64,000 nucleotides of DNA from Bacteroidota bacterium. GTDB lineage: Bacteria; Bacteroidota; Bacteroidia; NS11-12g; UBA9320. Below, piece by piece: positions 1-9,094 of the stretch. Each line of letters starts with the position of its first letter. Within the stretch, counting starts at the first letter, position 1. Under the pieces are notes generated by a model. It saw nothing but the letters and a program-made list of their open reading frames with translations, ran no database searches and was not told the origin of the DNA. Made by a program: the position numbers and the translations under genes. Location: positions 16,247 through 80,246 of the forward strand of contig JABWCE010000012.1 in NCBI GenBank assembly GCA_013359235.1. Direction: 5' to 3'.

Positions 1-21
1 TCTATAATAGCCTAATTTTAC

Positions 22-53
22 TTGACCTGAAAAGAATGATGATTGTAATTTTG
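22..53 (+). promoter_or_regulatory. Bacteroidota-type promoter of the LiaF-like operon
   Basis: The -7 element TAATTTTG lies at 46-53, with a TTG box at 22-24 that gives a 21-bp spacer. It fits the phylum consensus TTTG-N19-21-TAnnTTTG. The ATG is 21 nt further on, so a short leader is expected. Confidence 0.6.
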
Positions 54-74
54 CATCAATAAAACTCAAATAAA

Positions 75-866
75 ATGAAAGTAGAAGATTCAAACAACCA
101 ACAACCCGAAACCGAAAAACCGATAAAAATAACCAGTAATTTCGGAAACATATTTGCCGGTATGATAGTAATTATTGCAGGTGCATTAATATTGCTAAAA
201 AATATTGGCACTCCTTTGCCTACATGGATTTTTACGTGGCCCATGTTGCTTATTGGCATAGGTATATTTTTAGGAGCACGTCATTCGTTCAGGCACGGAG
301 GCTGGTGGATATTTTGTGTTGTTGGATCAGTATTTTTATTCAAAGACTTTATCAATAATTTATCAATTAGTAATATTATATGGCCCCTATTAATCATATT
401 TTTTGGATTAATTATTATGTTAAAACCCCGAAGGAGAAATTGTAACGAAAGATTTCACGAACATTGGAAAACCAATAAAACAGGGCATTACAATGGAATT
501 TTCAATGAAAAAATAGTATCAGACGAAGATTTTGTTGAGTCAACTTCTATTTTTGGAGGAGTAAAAAAAAACATAATTTCAAAAAATTTTAAAGGAGGCG
601 ATATACTTTGCATTTTTGGCGGCACTGAAATAAACCTGATGCAGGCAGATTTTGAAGGACAATCAATAATACAGATTACTCAAGTTTTTGGTGGCACAAA
701 ACTTATTGTCCCGGCACACTGGAATGTAGTAACCGAAACAGTTGCTATACTTGGAGGTATTGAAGACAAAAGGCATAATGTTATAGAAAATTCAGACTCA
801 AATAAAAAAGTATTGATTTTGAAAGGTACAAGTATTTTCGCAGGTATTGATATAAGAAGCTACTAA
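75..866 (+). CDS. LiaF-like / DUF5668 membrane protein
   Basis: This 263-aa protein has about four hydrophobic segments at residues 28-120, ending in a basic RRR turn. A soluble C-terminal part follows (about 150-263) with repeated FGG turns, as in the LiaF C-terminal (cell-wall-active antibiotics response) fold. In Firmicutes LiaF represses the LiaRS two-component system. Here the gene is first in a tight operon with DUF4288, a LytS-type kinase and a LytTR regulator, so a sensory or modulating partner role at the inner membrane is plausible but inferred. The start at 75 has a good promoter upstream. Confidence 0.75.
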   Translation: MKVEDSNNQQPETEKPIKITSNFGNIFAGMIVIIAGALILLKNIGTPLPTWIFTWPMLLIGIGIFLGARHSFRHGGWWIFCVVGSVFLFKDFINNLSISNIIWPLLIIFFGLIIMLKPRRRNCNERFHEHWKTNKTGHYNGIFNEKIVSDEDFVESTSIFGGVKKNIISKNFKGGDILCIFGGTEINLMQADFEGQSIIQITQVFGGTKLIVPAHWNVVTETVAILGGIEDKRHNVIENSDSNKKVLILKGTSIFAGIDIRSY

Positions 867-870
867 AAAA

Positions 871-1221
871 ATGAAATGGTTTGTTGTAAAATTAGTATTT
901 CAAATTATAAATAATAGCAAAATTCAGCAATTTGACGAGCAATTGAGAATTGTAAGTGCTTTAGATTATGAAGATGCCTATAAAAAAGCAAATGAAATAG
1001 CCAAAAACAATGAATATGAATTTTCTGATTTTAAAAATAATATTATAAGCTGGAAATTTATCGCCATTCCGTACCTTGAGCCATTAATAATACTAGAAAA
1101 CGGCACCGAACTTTGTTCACAAATTTTAGAAAAAGAACAAAATGAAAATTATTTATTCACCTTAAAATTAAAACAAGAAGCAATTGTTAATAGAACATTA
1201 AAACACTGCAATTGTATATGA
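871..1221 (+). CDS. DUF4288 domain-containing protein
   Basis: This 116-aa soluble protein begins MKWFVVKLVFQI, typical of the DUF4288 family found in Bacteroidota and other phyla. It lies 4 bp after the LiaF-like gene and its stop overlaps the kinase start. No enzyme motif is visible; the C-terminus holds a CNC pair. Its operon position suggests that it belongs to the same signalling unit. The biochemical function is unknown. Confidence 0.7.
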   Translation: MKWFVVKLVFQIINNSKIQQFDEQLRIVSALDYEDAYKKANEIAKNNEYEFSDFKNNIISWKFIAIPYLEPLIILENGTELCSQILEKEQNENYLFTLKLKQEAIVNRTLKHCNCI

Positions 1222-2219
1222 TGTGGATTGGCATAATTATTTGGGCAATAGTACATGCTGGCATTATATTCTATTCAGGGTATTCATGGCAAATTGCAAT
1301 TTACGATAGCATTTTAAGTACTTCTTTACTTGCTCTTTTTAGCCAGGTTGGTAGAAATATTTTTAGGTTTCATCAACCAACTACAAAAACACTATGGAAA
1401 ATTGGTTTATTGTGCTTTAGTCTTTCTGCTATATGGATAGCTTTACTTAGAGTAAGTATTAAATATTTATTAAAATTTGATAATAATTATATTATAAATT
1501 TTGACCAAACCATACCAATTAGATTTATAATATCATTTTTGGTAATAGGCTGCACAATATTAGTTGTATGGATTTGGGAGCTTTTAAAATTTGAAAAAGA
1601 ACAACAAAACCGAAAAGCCCTTGCTGAAACATTATCAAAAGAAGCCGAGTTAGAAAGTATAACCCAACAATTACAGCCTCATTTTTTGTTCAACAGCCTT
1701 AATTCTATAAATGCACTTATAAGTTCAAAACCTGCCGAAGCTCAAAAAATGGTAATGCAACTAAGCGATTTTTTAAGGGGCACGTTAAAAAAGAAAGAAA
1801 AACCCTTAGTGAGTTTTGATGAAGAATTGAAACAAATAAACTTATACCTCGAAATTGAAATGGTGAGATTTGGACATAGATTGAAAACCGAATTTGTTAC
1901 TGATTTTAAAACTTTGACATACAAAGTTCCGCATTTGATATTGCAGCCATTAGTTGAAAATGCAATTAAATACGGGCTTTACGAAACAATAGGCGATGTT
2001 AAAATAGAAATAATTTCGAGCATTGAAAACGAAATGCTGAAAGTAGAAATAAAAAATCCAATAGATTCGGCAGGTAAAAATAGGAATTTTGGCGAAGGTT
2101 TTGGGCTTTCGTCAGTTCAACGTAGGCTAAATTTAATGTATTCAAGAAATGACTTATTAAAAACATCTGAAAAAAATAATATATTTTCGGCTGTAATTTA
2201 TATTCCTCAAATCAAATGA
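1218..2219 (+). CDS. LytS/YehU-family sensor histidine kinase
   Basis: Four N-terminal membrane segments (about residues 1-120) are followed by a cytoplasmic coiled linker and a His_kinase (PF06580) domain. The phosphoacceptor His is in the motif QPHFLFNSLN, the ATP-binding N box in LVENAIKYG, and a GEGFGLSSVQRRL G box lies near the end. ATG at 1218 overlaps the DUF4288 stop (ATGA) and is preferred over a TTG at 1212. The stop overlaps the regulator start. No periplasmic sensor domain is seen, so it probably senses the membrane or the LiaF-like partner. Confidence 0.9.
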   Translation: MMWIGIIIWAIVHAGIIFYSGYSWQIAIYDSILSTSLLALFSQVGRNIFRFHQPTTKTLWKIGLLCFSLSAIWIALLRVSIKYLLKFDNNYIINFDQTIPIRFIISFLVIGCTILVVWIWELLKFEKEQQNRKALAETLSKEAELESITQQLQPHFLFNSLNSINALISSKPAEAQKMVMQLSDFLRGTLKKKEKPLVSFDEELKQINLYLEIEMVRFGHRLKTEFVTDFKTLTYKVPHLILQPLVENAIKYGLYETIGDVKIEIISSIENEMLKVEIKNPIDSAGKNRNFGEGFGLSSVQRRLNLMYSRNDLLKTSEKNNIFSAVIYIPQIK

Positions 2220-2962
2220 TAAAGGTAGTAGTAATAGACGATGAACCTCTTGCAAGAGAAATAATTAAAAAATACCTGTCAAATTACAACAATTTTGAGC
2301 TATGTGCCGAAAGTTCTGATGGGTTTGAAGGAATAAAAGCAATAAATAATCACAAACCCGATTTGATAATACTTGATATCAAAATGCCCAAAATATCAGG
2401 ATTTGAAATGCTTGAAATTATAGAAAATTTGCCATCTGTAATTTTTACTACTGCCTATGATGAGTTTGCGGTAAAAGCTTTTGATGCCAATGCAATTGAT
2501 TATTTATTAAAACCATTTGACAAAGACAGATTTGACAAGGCAATTGAAAAATTTTTGAATCACAAAAAATCTGAAAATACCAATTCTTTAAAATTTGTAG
2601 ATTTTGTAAGCAAATTAGATACTACAAATGAAGATTTAAAAAGAGTAGTAGTAAAAACACGAGAAGGAGTAAAATTAATAAATACAGACGAAATTTTTTA
2701 TTTTGAAGCTTATGATGACTATGTAAAAATTTATACCAAAGACGAATGTTTTTTGAAGAAAAAAACAATGACATTTTATGAAAAAAACTTAGAAAACAAA
2801 GGTTTTGTAAGGCTTCATAGATCTTTTTTGGTGTCTTTATCACAAATTACAAAAATAGAAAACCCATATAAAGAAGTACATTTAGCAGTTTTGAAAAACA
2901 ATAAAAAAATTCAATTAAGCAGGCAAGGTTATCAAAAATTGAAAAGTGTTTTTGAACTTTAA
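2216..2962 (+). CDS. LytTR-family response regulator
   Basis: An N-terminal receiver domain has the acidic pair D8/D9, phosphoacceptor D54 in LIILDIKMP, and the conserved Lys in YLLKPFD. A LytTR DNA-binding domain occupies about 140-246 (LHRSFLVSLSQI). It overlaps the kinase by ATGA and is the cognate output of that kinase. Its targets cannot be read from the sequence; the operon itself is a candidate. Confidence 0.93.
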   Translation: MIKVVVIDDEPLAREIIKKYLSNYNNFELCAESSDGFEGIKAINNHKPDLIILDIKMPKISGFEMLEIIENLPSVIFTTAYDEFAVKAFDANAIDYLLKPFDKDRFDKAIEKFLNHKKSENTNSLKFVDFVSKLDTTNEDLKRVVVKTREGVKLINTDEIFYFEAYDDYVKIYTKDECFLKKKTMTFYEKNLENKGFVRLHRSFLVSLSQITKIENPYKEVHLAVLKNNKKIQLSRQGYQKLKSVFEL

Positions 2963-3001
2963 ATTTATCGAACGATTAATTAAAACATTACTATAAACAT
3001 A

Positions 3002-3032
3002 TTGCCTTTAAAATAAAATAAATGTAGGTTTG
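3002..3032 (+). promoter_or_regulatory. promoter of the pnt operon
   Basis: A TTG box at 3002-3004 and TAGGTTTG at 3025-3032 are separated by 20 bp. The GTG start of pntAA follows 29 nt later. Confidence 0.65.
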
Positions 3033-3061
3033 CACCGCGTTTAAATCAAACCAAACACAAA

Positions 3062-4225
3062 GTGAAAATTGGTGTATTAAAAGAAACAAAAGCAAACGAA
3101 AGGAGGGTAGCATTAACACCCGTAGTAGTAAAAAGTCTAATCTCAAAAGGATATAAGATTTTTGTAGAAAAAGGAGCCGGAATGGCAAGTGCATTTTCAG
3201 ACGAATCATATTCAGAAGCAGGAGCACAATTAAATTCTTTGTCTGAAGTTATTAGCAATTCAGAAATTTTGTTGGGAATTAATCCCCCGGAATACGATTT
3301 GATAAAAAGGCTAAATGAAGGCAAAGTATGGATTTCATTACTATATCATAAATCAAATATTGATTTGATAAAAAAAATGTCTGAAAGAAAAATCTCTACT
3401 TTCAGCATGGATGCTATCCCTCGTATTTCAAGAGCACAAAACATGGATGTTTTGAGTTCGCAGGCAAATTTGGGAGGTTATAAAGCAGTGATATTGGGAG
3501 CAAATGAACTTGGAAAAATTTTTCCATTGATGATGACAGCCGCCGGAACTATAACACCGGCAAGAGTATTAATATTTGGAGTTGGGGTTGCAGGATTGCA
3601 AGCAATTGCCACAGCCAAAAGACTCGGTGCTGTTGTAGAAGCTACAGATGTAAGACCCGAAACAAAAGAACAAGCCGAAAGTCTTGGGGCAAAATTCATA
3701 CAAGTTGAAGAAAGCAAACCTCAAACAAACCAAATAAAAGATACGATTATAACACCCGAAGCTCTTAAAAAATTTGATGAAAGCAAAAGCGAAGGTGGTT
3801 ATGCAAAAGAAGTTTCAGAAGATTATAAACAAAGACAAAAAGAAGCAGTAAACACAAGTTTACGACAGGCAGATTTGGTAATAACAACCGCACTTGTTCC
3901 TGGCAAAAAGGCTCCATTATTAATTACCGAAGAACAAGTAAAACAAATGAAATTGGGTTCTGTAATAGTAGATATGGCTGCAGAGCAGGGTGGAAATTGC
4001 GAATTGACCAAAACAAATGAAATTTTAGAAATTCATGGAGTTAAAATAATAGGAAAAACGAATTTACCAGGAGAATTAGCTACAGTAGCAAGCGAATTGT
4101 ACGCCAAAAATATTTCTGCATTTATAAGTCATTTATCAACTTCTGTGGGTTTTAAATGGGAAATGGAAGAAGAGATTACCAAAGCTACTTTAATAATAAA
4201 AGATGGAAAAATTTTAAATAATTAA
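3062..4225 (+). CDS. pntAA: NAD(P) transhydrogenase subunit alpha, part 1 (NAD-binding domain I)
   Basis: This 387-aa protein belongs to the alanine dehydrogenase/PNT family. The N-terminal PNT domain begins with IGVLKE and the conserved ERRVALTP. A Rossmann nucleotide loop GVGVAG lies at residues 173-178, and further NAD-site motifs include DMAAEQGGN. It carries the NAD(H) side of proton-translocating transhydrogenase. The start is GTG at 3062. It heads a three-gene operon with the alpha subunit split into two polypeptides. Confidence 0.95.
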   Translation: MKIGVLKETKANERRVALTPVVVKSLISKGYKIFVEKGAGMASAFSDESYSEAGAQLNSLSEVISNSEILLGINPPEYDLIKRLNEGKVWISLLYHKSNIDLIKKMSERKISTFSMDAIPRISRAQNMDVLSSQANLGGYKAVILGANELGKIFPLMMTAAGTITPARVLIFGVGVAGLQAIATAKRLGAVVEATDVRPETKEQAESLGAKFIQVEESKPQTNQIKDTIITPEALKKFDESKSEGGYAKEVSEDYKQRQKEAVNTSLRQADLVITTALVPGKKAPLLITEEQVKQMKLGSVIVDMAAEQGGNCELTKTNEILEIHGVKIIGKTNLPGELATVASELYAKNISAFISHLSTSVGFKWEMEEEITKATLIIKDGKILNN

Positions 4226-4237
4226 AAAAGTATAAAT

Positions 4238-4531
4238 ATGTTAGAGTTTATCACATCAAACCTGCAAATAATTTACATGTTGTTGTTAATGATATTTGTG
4301 GGAGTTGAATTAATAGAAAAAGTGCCGTCAGTATTGCACACTCCATTAATGAGTGGGGCAAATGCTATTCATGGAGTTGTAATTATCGGTGCAATAATAA
4401 TAATGGGACAGGCAGATAATTTATTGGCTACCATACTCGGATTTATTGCCGTAGTACTCGGTACATTAAATGTTGTAGGCGGTTTTGTAGTTACTGATAG
4501 AATGCTTGAAATGTTTAAAAAGAGAAAATGA
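4238..4531 (+). CDS. pntAB: NAD(P) transhydrogenase subunit alpha, part 2 (membrane)
   Basis: This 97-aa, three-to-four-segment membrane protein contains the conserved stretch LIEKVPSVLHTPLMSGANAI, diagnostic of the PntA membrane domain. It forms part of the proton channel together with PntB. It sits 12 bp after pntAA and overlaps pntB by ATGA. Confidence 0.95.
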   Translation: MLEFITSNLQIIYMLLLMIFVGVELIEKVPSVLHTPLMSGANAIHGVVIIGAIIIMGQADNLLATILGFIAVVLGTLNVVGGFVVTDRMLEMFKKRK

Positions 4532-5928
4532 ACAGTCACATACTACAAATTATATATCTCATAGGCTCGCTTTCGTTCATTATTGGTTTAAAAATGTTAA
4601 GTAAACCAAATACAGCACGCAAAGGCAATCTTATAGCTGCGTTTGGTATGACCATAGCAATAATAGGAACAATATTTTTGTACGAAGGCATTAAAACCAC
4701 AAATTACATTTGGATTTTTGGAGGCTTAATAATTGGTTCTGTTTTAGGTACAATTTCAGCAAAAAAAGTACAGATGACGCAAATGCCAGAAATGGTGAGC
4801 TTGTTTAACGGAATGGGTGGAGCATGTGCAATGCTAATTTCAGTTGTTGAATTTAACCATTTGTTGCATGAGTATTCATTCAATTCACTGCCACAAGGTC
4901 AAGTTATAATAATTATGCTCGGTTTGATTATTGGCAGTATTTCATTTATTGGCAGTATAGTTGCTTGGGGAAAGTTAAGTGGTAAAATAGGAGATTTGAC
5001 TTTAAAAATTCAGCAATTAATCAATATCGGTTTATTAACTATAATTTTAGCATTAGCTGTTTATATATCAATTTTTCTACCCCCTAATGCACTTACTTAT
5101 TTTTATATTATTTGGCTGCTTTCTGCCATATACGGAATTTTATTTGTAATGCCCATTGGTGGTGCAGATATGCCTGTAGTTATATCACTGCTCAACTCTT
5201 TCACAGGTGTTGCTGCAGCAATGGGCGGGTTTTTATATGATAATAAAGTAATGCTTGTAGGAGGCATACTTGTAGGTAGTGCCGGCACACTGCTTACAGT
5301 AGTAATGTGCAAAGCTATGAATAGAAGTCTTACAAATGTATTACTCGGCAATTTTGGAGGCAATAGTTCATCATCATCAAAATCTGAAGCATTAGGAAAT
5401 ATACAGGAAATTAATACTGGCGACACAGCAATACTTTTAAAATATGCTTCAAAAGTAATTATAGTTCCAGGTTATGGTTTAGCTGTAGCTCAAGCTCAAC
5501 ACGTATGTCATGAACTTGAAGAATTGCTTGAAACACAAGGTGTTTCGGTAAAATACGCTATACATCCTGTTGCGGGTCGTATGCCGGGGCACATGAATGT
5601 ATTACTTGCCGAAAGTAATGTTAGTTATGATAAACTTGTTGAAATGGAGAATATTAATCCTGAATTTAATACTACTGATGTGGTATTGGTTGTTGGAGCT
5701 AATGATGTAGTGAACCCTGCTGCCAAAACTGACCCATCAAGTCCAATTTACGGCATGCCAATACTCGATGTAGAAAACGCTAAAAAAATAGTAGTAATGA
5801 AAAGAAGTATGAAAGCCGGTTATGCAGGAATTGAAAATATGTTGTTTTATCAGCCCAAAACATCTATGCTTTTTGGTGATGCAAAAAATACTTTAACTAA
5901 GATTATTGCAGAGGTAAAGGCTTTATAA
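4528..5928 (+). CDS. pntB: NAD(P) transhydrogenase subunit beta
   Basis: This 466-aa protein has about eight or nine membrane helices (residues 1-270) followed by the soluble NADP(H)-binding domain III. That domain contains the dinucleotide loop GYGLAVAQAQ, the HPVAGRMPGHMNVLLAE segment and VVGANDVVNPAA. Length matches the family. It completes the transhydrogenase that couples proton entry to NADPH formation. Its 3' end overlaps the convergent pnuC by 6 bp, and no terminator is visible between them. Confidence 0.96.
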   Translation: MNSHILQIIYLIGSLSFIIGLKMLSKPNTARKGNLIAAFGMTIAIIGTIFLYEGIKTTNYIWIFGGLIIGSVLGTISAKKVQMTQMPEMVSLFNGMGGACAMLISVVEFNHLLHEYSFNSLPQGQVIIIMLGLIIGSISFIGSIVAWGKLSGKIGDLTLKIQQLINIGLLTIILALAVYISIFLPPNALTYFYIIWLLSAIYGILFVMPIGGADMPVVISLLNSFTGVAAAMGGFLYDNKVMLVGGILVGSAGTLLTVVMCKAMNRSLTNVLLGNFGGNSSSSSKSEALGNIQEINTGDTAILLKYASKVIIVPGYGLAVAQAQHVCHELEELLETQGVSVKYAIHPVAGRMPGHMNVLLAESNVSYDKLVEMENINPEFNTTDVVLVVGANDVVNPAAKTDPSSPIYGMPILDVENAKKIVVMKRSMKAGYAGIENMLFYQPKTSMLFGDAKNTLTKIIAEVKAL

Positions 5929-6477
5929 ATTATTAGCTTTTATCAATTTTTTCCATCTAATAAGCCCTAAAAATCCTATTATTAAAATAGTAAAAGAATA
6001 AACTGATGTAGGGTACAATTCTTTCATTAAATATACTAAAGTCATTAGAGTGTCTGCTATAATCCAATAATACCAATTTTCTATTTTTCTCAATGCTGTT
6101 AAAATCTGTCCTGTAATGCTCAAAGCAAGAATTAAAGATTCTGCAACAGGAAAACTGCATTTAGTAAAACTGTTAAACAAATAAAACCCTACAAACCAAA
6201 ATATTAATGTAAAAAACACAAACAATAAGTTGTTTTTGGTATTTAACTTTTGAGGAATAGTGATTTTGCTTTTGTACCAATTTATCCAACCCCATATACC
6301 AACTATTAAGAATATTATTTGTACAATAAAATCCCCGTAGAGTTTATTTACCCAAAAAATTATCATAAAACATAAAATGTTTAAATAACCAGTTATCCAA
6401 GTTAAAATAGAATTTTTATATAAAAGGTAAACTGCCGCAATACCAGATAAAACTCCTATCCATTCTATTATTTGCAT
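5923..6477 (-). CDS. pnuC: nicotinamide riboside/mononucleotide transporter PnuC
   Basis: This 184-aa membrane protein has about seven hydrophobic segments and the family signature WGWINW around residue 65, plus aromatic-rich later helices. PnuC proteins bring nicotinamide riboside into the cell by facilitated diffusion coupled to phosphorylation. It is convergent with the transhydrogenase operon, which makes an NAD(P)-themed neighbourhood. No NadR-like kinase is next to it. Confidence 0.88.
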   Translation of the reverse strand: MQIIEWIGVLSGIAAVYLLYKNSILTWITGYLNILCFMIIFWVNKLYGDFIVQIIFLIVGIWGWINWYKSKITIPQKLNTKNNLLFVFFTLIFWFVGFYLFNSFTKCSFPVAESLILALSITGQILTALRKIENWYYWIIADTLMTLVYLMKELYPTSVYSFTILIIGFLGLIRWKKLIKANNL

Positions 6478-6568
6478 TATATAATTTGCAAATTAAATTA
6501 TTTAATATTAATTTTTTAATTAGATGTAAAATTTTCGGATGTTAAAATAAAACTTAAAGTAAATAACT

Positions 6569-6603
6569 TACATTTGTAATTTAATATTATTGTAATACAT
6601 TTG
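6569..6603 (+). promoter_or_regulatory. overlapping tandem promoters of the arginine decarboxylase gene
   Basis: Two TACATTTG elements lie at 6569-6576 and 6596-6603. The TTTG of the first (6573-6576) is exactly 19 bp before the second, so it can serve as the -33 box of the downstream promoter. The downstream element ends 4 nt before ATG 6608, which predicts a leaderless or nearly leaderless mRNA. The upstream element would give a leader of about 25 nt. Confidence 0.6.
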
Positions 6604-6607
6604 GATT

Positions 6608-7999
6608 ATGAAAAATAAATACATTGATTTAATCCGGCAGACATTTAATTTTCCTCAGGAAGAGTTTTTGTTAGAAGATGAAACATTAGTTTTTCATGAT
6701 ATATATTTAATGGATATCATCAAACAATATGGTACACCTCTTAAATTTCACTACTTACCTAAGATATCTGAAAACATAAAAAGAGCAAAAATGTGGTTTA
6801 ACGTAGCAATGGCAAAATGCGATTATCAATCAAAATATCATTATTGCTATTGTACCAAAAGCAGCCATTTCCAATTTGTATTGGAAGAAGCTTTGAAAAA
6901 CGATATTCATATTGAAACTTCTTCGGCCTTTGATATTGATATTATTGAAGCACTGTTTCAAGAGAGCAAAATTACCAAGCAACAATTTATTATTGCAAAT
7001 GGCTTTAAAACCGATTTGTATGTTGAAAATCTTGCAAGAATAATAAATGACGGGTTTGAAAACACATATCCAATACTTGATAATAAAAGTGAACTCGACA
7101 GATTGTTAAAACTTGTAAACAAACCATTAAAAATAGGCATAAGAATAGCTGCAGAAGAAGAACCAAAATTTGAATTTTATACCAGCAGACTTGGAATTGG
7201 TTATAAAGATATTGTTCCTTTTTATTTAAATCAGATAAAAGGCAATTCAAAAGTTGAGGTAAAGATGCTCCATTTCTTTATCAATACCGGCATTGCAGAT
7301 ACATCATATTATTGGAACGAACTTCACAAGTGTTTGAGAGTGTATTGCGACTTGAAGAAAAATTGCCCGTCGTTAGATTCTCTGAATATTGGTGGCGGTT
7401 TTCCTATAAAAAATTCACTTTCGTTTGAATATGATTATGAGTACATGGCAGAAGAAATCATAGCACAAATAAAGCAAGTATGTAACGAAAATGATATTGA
7501 AGAACCAAATGTATTCACAGAATTTGGCTCTTTTACAGTGGGCGAAAGTGGTGGAGCTATTTATCAGGTTTTGTATCAGAAGCAACAAAACGACCGTGAA
7601 AAATGGAACATGATTGACAGCAGTTTTATGACTACATTACCAGATGCCTGGGCAATAAATAAAAAATTTTTAATGTTGCCAATTAACCGATGGAACGAAA
7701 ACTACGAGCGTGTTTTATTAGGTGGTTTAACATGCGATAGCGATGATTATTACAACTCCGAACAACATGTAAATGCTATATATTTACCTAAAATAAGCGA
7801 AGAAGAACCTTTGTACATTGGTTTTTTTAATACCGGAGCTTATCAGGAAAGTGTAGGTGGATATGGTGGTATTCAACATTGCTTGATACCTGCACCAAAG
7901 CATATAATTATAGAAAAAGACAGTGAAGGACAGGTAACTACACGTATTTTTTCAAAAGAACAAAGTTTTAAAAGTATGCTTAAAATATTAGGTTATTAA
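6608..7999 (+). CDS. speA: biosynthetic-type arginine decarboxylase (PLP fold III)
   Basis: This 463-aa protein is of the Bacteroidota SpeA-like, alanine-racemase-fold group. The PLP Lys is in YCTKSSHF near residue 83, the phosphate-binding Gly loop is GGGFP, and the cross-subunit catalytic Cys-Asp is in LLGGLTCDSDDYY. Such enzymes convert arginine to agmatine for polyamine synthesis. It is shorter than E. coli SpeA (about 650 aa) because it lacks the long inserts, as is usual in this phylum. It is a stand-alone gene. Confidence 0.88.
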   Translation: MKNKYIDLIRQTFNFPQEEFLLEDETLVFHDIYLMDIIKQYGTPLKFHYLPKISENIKRAKMWFNVAMAKCDYQSKYHYCYCTKSSHFQFVLEEALKNDIHIETSSAFDIDIIEALFQESKITKQQFIIANGFKTDLYVENLARIINDGFENTYPILDNKSELDRLLKLVNKPLKIGIRIAAEEEPKFEFYTSRLGIGYKDIVPFYLNQIKGNSKVEVKMLHFFINTGIADTSYYWNELHKCLRVYCDLKKNCPSLDSLNIGGGFPIKNSLSFEYDYEYMAEEIIAQIKQVCNENDIEEPNVFTEFGSFTVGESGGAIYQVLYQKQQNDREKWNMIDSSFMTTLPDAWAINKKFLMLPINRWNENYERVLLGGLTCDSDDYYNSEQHVNAIYLPKISEEEPLYIGFFNTGAYQESVGGYGGIQHCLIPAPKHIIIEKDSEGQVTTRIFSKEQSFKSMLKILGY

Positions 8000-8012
8000 A
8001 TTTTATATAAAT

Positions 8013-8042
8013 TTTGATTATTATCAAAAAATTATACTTTTG
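8013..8042 (+). promoter_or_regulatory. promoter upstream of the interrupted OmpA/LamG-like gene
   Basis: TTTG at 8013-8016 and TACTTTTG at 8035-8042 are separated by 18 bp. ATG 8057 follows 14 nt after the -7 element. The promoter is intact although the gene is broken. Confidence 0.6.
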
Positions 8043-8056
8043 AATAAAAAATAACT

Positions 8057-9079
8057 ATGAAAACAAAATTATCAACTCTATTTACAGCAATTACTTTTAT
8101 TTTATTTTCAAATATAATATTTGCTCAAAGTGACGGAAACCTTAAAACTTACAACAATTAGGATTTTATACCGGGAGAAAAAGTAATTTTTGAAGATGAC
8201 TTTAATGATGCCTCTGATGGCGAATTTCCCCCAAGATGGAAATTGTTAGAACACCAGGGAGTAATTAACTCGTCAGGCAATGAAAAATATTTTGTTTTTG
8301 CTGATTGCAGCATTGGAAGCATAGGAAAAATTGCACCGAGAATAAAAACTAAAAATTATTTGGGAAACGCTTATACTGTTGAATTTGATTTTTATCTACC
8401 CGAATCGGAAATGATAAGTTTGTTTCTTATTGAACCTGACGACGAAGGAAAATTTATTTCAATAGAAGGAGACGGTTTAATAAAACCCAATTATTTTGCA
8501 GAAGGATTGAAAGGCAACTATCCAAATTCTGATAATATTTTCGGCAAATGGCACCATGCTGCTTTTGCATATAAAAATAAACAAATTAAATGCTACATAG
8601 ACCAACATCGCGTTTTAGTTATCCCCGATTGCGAATTTGTTCCAACTTCTTTAGTTTTAGCAGGTTCGTTAGATGTAAGAGTTAAAAATTTTAAACTTGC
8701 CGATGGCGGGGGAATGAATATGTTAAACAAAATTTTGACCGATGGAAAATTTGTTTCTCATGCAATAAAATTTGATGTAGCAAAATCTACTATTAAAGGT
8801 GAAAGTATGGGCTTTATTAATGAACTTGCAAAATGGCTTAAAGAAAATTCGAGTATAAAACTTCAAATATGTGGACATACTGATAGCGATGGTGACGACG
8901 CTTCAAACTTAAAATTATCAGAACAAAGAGCCGAAGCTGTAAAAAAAGTTTTAGTATCTTTAGGAATAGATGGTTCGCGTTTGAGTACAAAAGGTTTTGG
9001 CGAAACAAAACCATCAAGCAACAACGAAACACCTGAAGGCAAAGCCGACAACAGAAGGGTAGAATTTGTTAAAACTTAA
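8057..9079 (+). pseudogene. OmpA-family secreted protein with LamG-like domain, interrupted by in-frame TAG
   Basis: Reading from ATG 8057 gives a clear signal peptide (MKTKLSTLFTAITFILFSN, then IIFAQ) and a short linker, then TAG at 8159-8161. The same frame continues as DFIPGEKVIFEDDFND and stays open to 9079. After the stop come a concanavalin-like (LamG-type) domain over about 150 residues and a C-terminal OmpA domain with GHTDSDGDDASNLKLSEQRA. Without readthrough the mature protein cannot be exported; a TTG at 8243 is the only near internal start and lacks the signal. The rest shows no decay, so the mutation is recent, a sequencing error, or suppressed. TAG is used as a normal stop elsewhere in the window. 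Confidence 0.8.
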
Positions 9080-9094
9080 ATATTTTTAATAAAA

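Noticed and set aside
8159..8161. TAG reassigned to an amino acid
   Set aside because: TAG ends other genes in the window normally (the GT-C gene at 43613, yicC at 56839, DUF4295 at 51583), so general recoding is unlikely.
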